DNA of 36,468 nt. It comes from Chloroflexota bacterium. GTDB taxonomy: Bacteria; Chloroflexota; Chloroflexia; Chloroheliales; Chloroheliaceae. Location: the NCBI GenBank assembly GCA_902812345.1, contig CADDZM010000018.1, forward strand, positions 1 through 36,468. Reading direction: 5' to 3'. The first letter of the stretch is position 1. Each line of letters starts with the position of its first letter. The notes under the pieces were generated by a model that made no database searches, had not been told where the DNA came from, and worked only from the letters and a program-made list of their open reading frames with translations. Shown piece by piece: positions 36,241 to 36,468 of this stretch. The translations under genes and the position numbers were made by a program.

Positions 36241-36468
36241 GTGAAAGTTTCGATAGTTGGCATTACCGGGTACGTGGGCGCGGAGTTGGCCCGGTTGCTC
36301 GGGCGGCGGCCGGATGTAGAATTATTGGAAGTGGTCGGGCGCAGCGCCGCCGGGCAGCCGATTGGCAAGGTCTTCCCTAATTTAGCTCCCTTAAATCTTA
36401 CCGTCACTGGCGAGTTAACGCGGCAGAGCGAGGCTGATATCATTTTCCTGGCTCTGCCTCACCAAGCC
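36241..36468 (+). CDS. argC: N-acetyl-gamma-glutamyl-phosphate reductase, N-terminal part (cut by window end)
   Basis: The first 76 residues are present, starting at GTG with AAGGAGA 6 bases upstream. The N-terminal Rossmann motif is VSIVGITGYVGAELARLL; EVVGRSAAGQPIGKVFPNL follows, and DIIFLALPHQA ends the window, as in ArgC where the L-P-H segment continues to the catalytic region. The enzyme makes N-acetylglutamate semialdehyde in arginine synthesis. The catalytic cysteine lies beyond the window. Other arg genes may follow. Confidence 0.93.
   Translation, partial: MKVSIVGITGYVGAELARLLGRRPDVELLEVVGRSAAGQPIGKVFPNLAPLNLTVTGELTRQSEADIIFLALPHQA

Overview
The window looks like a chromosomal segment of a free-living bacterium, most likely a member of the Chloroflexota. 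The pointers are a SARP/BTAD-type regulator fused to an NB-ARC ATPase and a long repeat region, a UPF0182 membrane protein, a DUF962 protein, Pro/Gln-rich tails on several proteins, and mid-range GC with AT-rich spacers. No rRNA, tRNA, CRISPR array or phage module was seen, so the phylum is inferred from gene content only.

Left part (1-7.7 kb): the end of a probable glycosidase, a small Imm5-like protein, a peptidase S51 homologue, a complete rifampin phosphotransferase (rph, minus strand) with a 14-bp tandem repeat in its leader, and the large SARP-family regulator.

Centre-left (7.7-15 kb) is the accessory part. An AT-rich spacer and an orphan 101-residue ORF precede a 619-residue protein. 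That protein joins an N-terminal motif typical of DUF4157-type extracellular contractile injection system (eCIS) cargo to a C-terminal arginine-type ADP-ribosyltransferase domain with its R, S-T-S-like and E-x-E signatures. A 176-residue partner of unknown family begins at the next base. Beyond lies a decayed sugar-transport locus: a frameshifted and truncated ABC permease pseudogene, an intact DeoR-type repressor and an intact SIS-domain sugar isomerase.

Middle (15-29.5 kb) is mostly housekeeping: a DEAD-box RNA helicase, a DUF962-ABC ATPase-ABC permease run, CorA, an SH3-domain membrane protein, UPF0182, a TPR membrane protein and an aldehyde dehydrogenase. Two related ~82-86-bp inverted-repeat elements, in opposite orientation, flank the last three genes.

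Right part: 29.6-31.2 kb is a graveyard of at least three transposase remnants (IS256-, IS4- and IS66-like) with an orphaned promoter. It is followed by a minus-strand set, folD - cyclodeaminase/cyclohydrolase - flavin reductase - rnhB. FolD has lost the lysine needed for cyclohydrolase chemistry, and the adjacent FchA-like protein could supply that step. A divergent AMP-binding acyl-CoA ligase and the start of argC close the window.
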